Part shown: piece by piece, positions 62,902-64,000 of the stretch
Layout: each line of letters opens with the position of its first letter
Numbering within the stretch: position 1 is the first letter of the stretch
Source of the DNA: Anaerolineaceae bacterium
GTDB taxonomy: Bacteria; Chloroflexota; Anaerolineae; Aggregatilineales; Phototrophicaceae
NCBI GenBank assembly: GCA_026708325.1
Contig: JAPOVC010000014.1
Span: 1-64,000 of the forward strand
Length of the DNA: 64,000 nt
Direction: 5' to 3'
Translations under genes and position numbers: made by a program
Notes under the pieces: model-generated
Told to the model about the DNA's origin: nothing
Databases searched by the model: none
Seen by the model: only the letters and a program-made list of their open reading frames with translations

Positions 62902-63978
62902 TCACTTCCCTGGCGGGGCAAGCGATTCAATCATCGTGACCAGCACCTCAATGGCCAACAGGTACTCGTCGAGGTCGACGTGTTCGTCAGGCGTGTGGTC
63001 CAGCGCTGAATCGCCTGGGCCGTAGGCGACGATCGGACAATTCCAGACTGGCGCGACCAGGTTCATGTCCGATGTTCCGGTCTTGGTCACAAAGCGCGGC
63101 CGGGCGCCATGCTGACGGATGGCGCGGCGGAAGGCCCGGCTGAGCAGGTTGTCGCGGGGGCTGAGCCAGGCGCGTTCGTGGCCCCTGGTCATAAGGCTGG
63201 CGTCTTCGCCTGCGGCGGGCAGCTCGGCTTCCAGCTTCTCCGGGGAGATTCGCAGGGGCAGGCGAAAGCCGGCGGTCAGGGAAGTTTCGCCCCAGGCGCC
63301 GTCCTGCCCCGTGTTGAGGGCCTGCAGGGTCACGTCCAGGCGGTCGAAGAGTCCTGAAACTCCCTCGTTGTGCGGCTCTACCCAATTCTGCAGCTCCTGC
63401 CACCATGCCACGGCATTTTCCGCCGGACTTTGGCCCTGGCCGGCGCTGTGCGCCAGCGGGCCACGCCACTTCCGTTCGACCAGCAGACGCCCCTTGTATC
63501 CCAGTGTGATGCGGTCCGCGCGCGAGGGTTCGCCAATGACGCAGGCCCAGGGTTGATAGCGCCCGAGCAAATGCCGCGCACCACAGCTGCTGCCTTCCTC
63601 TTCAACAGCGCCGACGACCACCAGGCGCAGACCGGCGGGCAGGTTTGCCCGCGCCCCGGCGACGGCGAAGGCGCATAGAGGGCCCCTGGCGTCGACCGTG
63701 CCACGGCCGTAGAGCAGGCGACCTTGCCGACGAACAGGCAATTCCCCGGCGACGGTGTCGATATGGCCGAGCAGGACAAGATCCCGGGCACCCGAGCCAA
63801 GGATGCCCACGGCGTTTCCAATGTCGTCTACGAAGGCCTCGTCGAATCCACTGGCCGCCATCCATTCGACGAAATGGCGCACGGCAGGCCCTTCCTCGCC
63901 GGTGACGCCAGGAATCGCGACCAGGTCCTGCAGCAAATGCTCGGCGGCAAGGTCGTCGGGGCGCGACTCTTCAGTCAT
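62902..63978 (-). CDS. lysK: [LysW]-lysine/ornithine hydrolase (LysK)
   Basis: Zinc-dependent M20-family hydrolase that releases lysine (or ornithine) from the carrier protein LysW in the alpha-aminoadipate pathway. The 358-residue protein has LLGHIDTVAGELPV (His72, Asp74), GTVDARGP (Asp96), AVEEEGSSCGA (Glu126-127) and GEPSRADRITLGYKG, plus TGTSDMN in the C-terminal part. Relatives in archaea, Deinococcus-Thermus and Chloroflexota take part in this pathway. Other genes (lysJ, lysZ, lysY) would lie to the right, outside the window; a possible 3' end overlaps its ATG by 3 bases. It converges on ornithine cyclodeaminase. Confidence 0.9.
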   Translation of the reverse strand: MTEESRPDDLAAEHLLQDLVAIPGVTGEEGPAVRHFVEWMAASGFDEAFVDDIGNAVGILGSGARDLVLLGHIDTVAGELPVRRQGRLLYGRGTVDARGPLCAFAVAGARANLPAGLRLVVVGAVEEEGSSCGARHLLGRYQPWACVIGEPSRADRITLGYKGRLLVERKWRGPLAHSAGQGQSPAENAVAWWQELQNWVEPHNEGVSGLFDRLDVTLQALNTGQDGAWGETSLTAGFRLPLRISPEKLEAELPAAGEDASLMTRGHERAWLSPRDNLLSRAFRRAIRQHGARPRFVTKTGTSDMNLVAPVWNCPIVAYGPGDSALDHTPDEHVDLDEYLLAIEVLVTMIESLAPPGK

Positions 63979-64000
63979 CCAGCGACCCGCGAATGGCGAT
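63975..64000 (-). CDS. 3' end of an upstream gene (partial)
   Basis: On the minus strand a frame ending in TGA (63975-63977) runs to the right edge and overlaps the lysK ATG by three bases, the ATGA arrangement seen repeatedly in this genome. Only about eight codons are visible, so no product can be named; lysJ-type aminotransferase would be expected by LysW-operon logic. Confidence 0.3.

Overview
The window looks like an ordinary chromosomal segment of a high-GC, free-living bacterium, most likely a member of the Chloroflexota (Anaerolineae/Caldilineae-like). This is an inference from the gene set: a RecG with a long N-terminal extension, a one-piece sulfate adenylyltransferase/APS kinase, a CcdA-TlpA fusion, a gamma-alpha fused 2-oxoacid:ferredoxin oxidoreductase, Pro/Thr-rich lipoproteins, a CBS-fused tRNA nucleotidyltransferase and a LysW-type amino-acid hydrolase. 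I see no integrase, transposase, phage gene, CRISPR array, rRNA or tRNA. Coding density is very high, no gene-free stretch exceeds 300 bases, and many neighbouring genes share 4-base start/stop overlaps.

Layout. 1-8.9 kb (+): CPBP protease (partial), rlmN, a small unknown gene, rpe, the fatty-acid kinase pair fakA/fakB, recG, coaD and a coiled-coil protein. The order rlmN-rpe-fakA-recG echoes the Firmicute arrangement. 8.9-11.3 kb (-): comEC with a degenerate C-terminal domain. 11.3-19.5 kb (+): sulfatase, an unusual nusB fusion, tatA/tatC, arginase, sat-cysC and an alkaline-phosphatase-superfamily gene. 19.5-30.6 kb (-): DUF4926/DUF6883 pair, Ca2+-type P-ATPase, korB/korA with a GntR regulator and a good operator candidate, an orphan DNA methyltransferase coupled to a threonine/serine dehydratase, an aminotransferase and rnhA. 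30.7-36 kb: VOC and DUF6958 genes, aconitase, a DsbA-like protein, HIT and FabG. 36-41.9 kb (-): a lon-sugar kinase-LysM-propeller operon. 42-51 kb: FlgD-Ig protein and two GT2 glycosyltransferases, hpf, comF, pgeF-yggS-yggT, a zinc-ribbon coiled coil and a sugar-phosphate transferase. 51-64 kb: DUF2085, CcdA-TlpA, CCA enzyme, UbiA, an M1-like peptidase, DUF2961, PhyH, comM, ornithine cyclodeaminase and lysK.

How the genes fit together. Housekeeping (translation, lipid recycling, recombination, CoA) fills the left side. Central metabolism is represented by KorAB, aconitase and amino-acid enzymes. Envelope and export functions (Tat, thiol-redox proteins, lipoproteins, glycosyltransferases) are spread through the right half. 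comEC, comF and comM hint at DNA uptake or handling, though comEC's hydrolase-like domain has lost its metal-binding motif.

The most striking observation is the gene at 12771-13859. A C-terminal NusB antitermination domain is preceded by about 160 residues that align without gaps to the nucleotide-binding (N) domain of the P-type ATPase encoded 8 kb away in the same window (about 44% identity over 110 residues by hand count). The phosphorylation and transport domains are absent, while the aromatic and basic nucleotide-contact positions are conservatively kept. An ATPase-derived nucleotide-binding module fused to a transcription antitermination factor is, to my knowledge, undescribed. Other points worth checking are an operator-like palindrome before the GntR gene, a probable leaderless comF transcript, a 49-base palindromic element before the CCA gene, and the near absence of terminator space between convergent genes.
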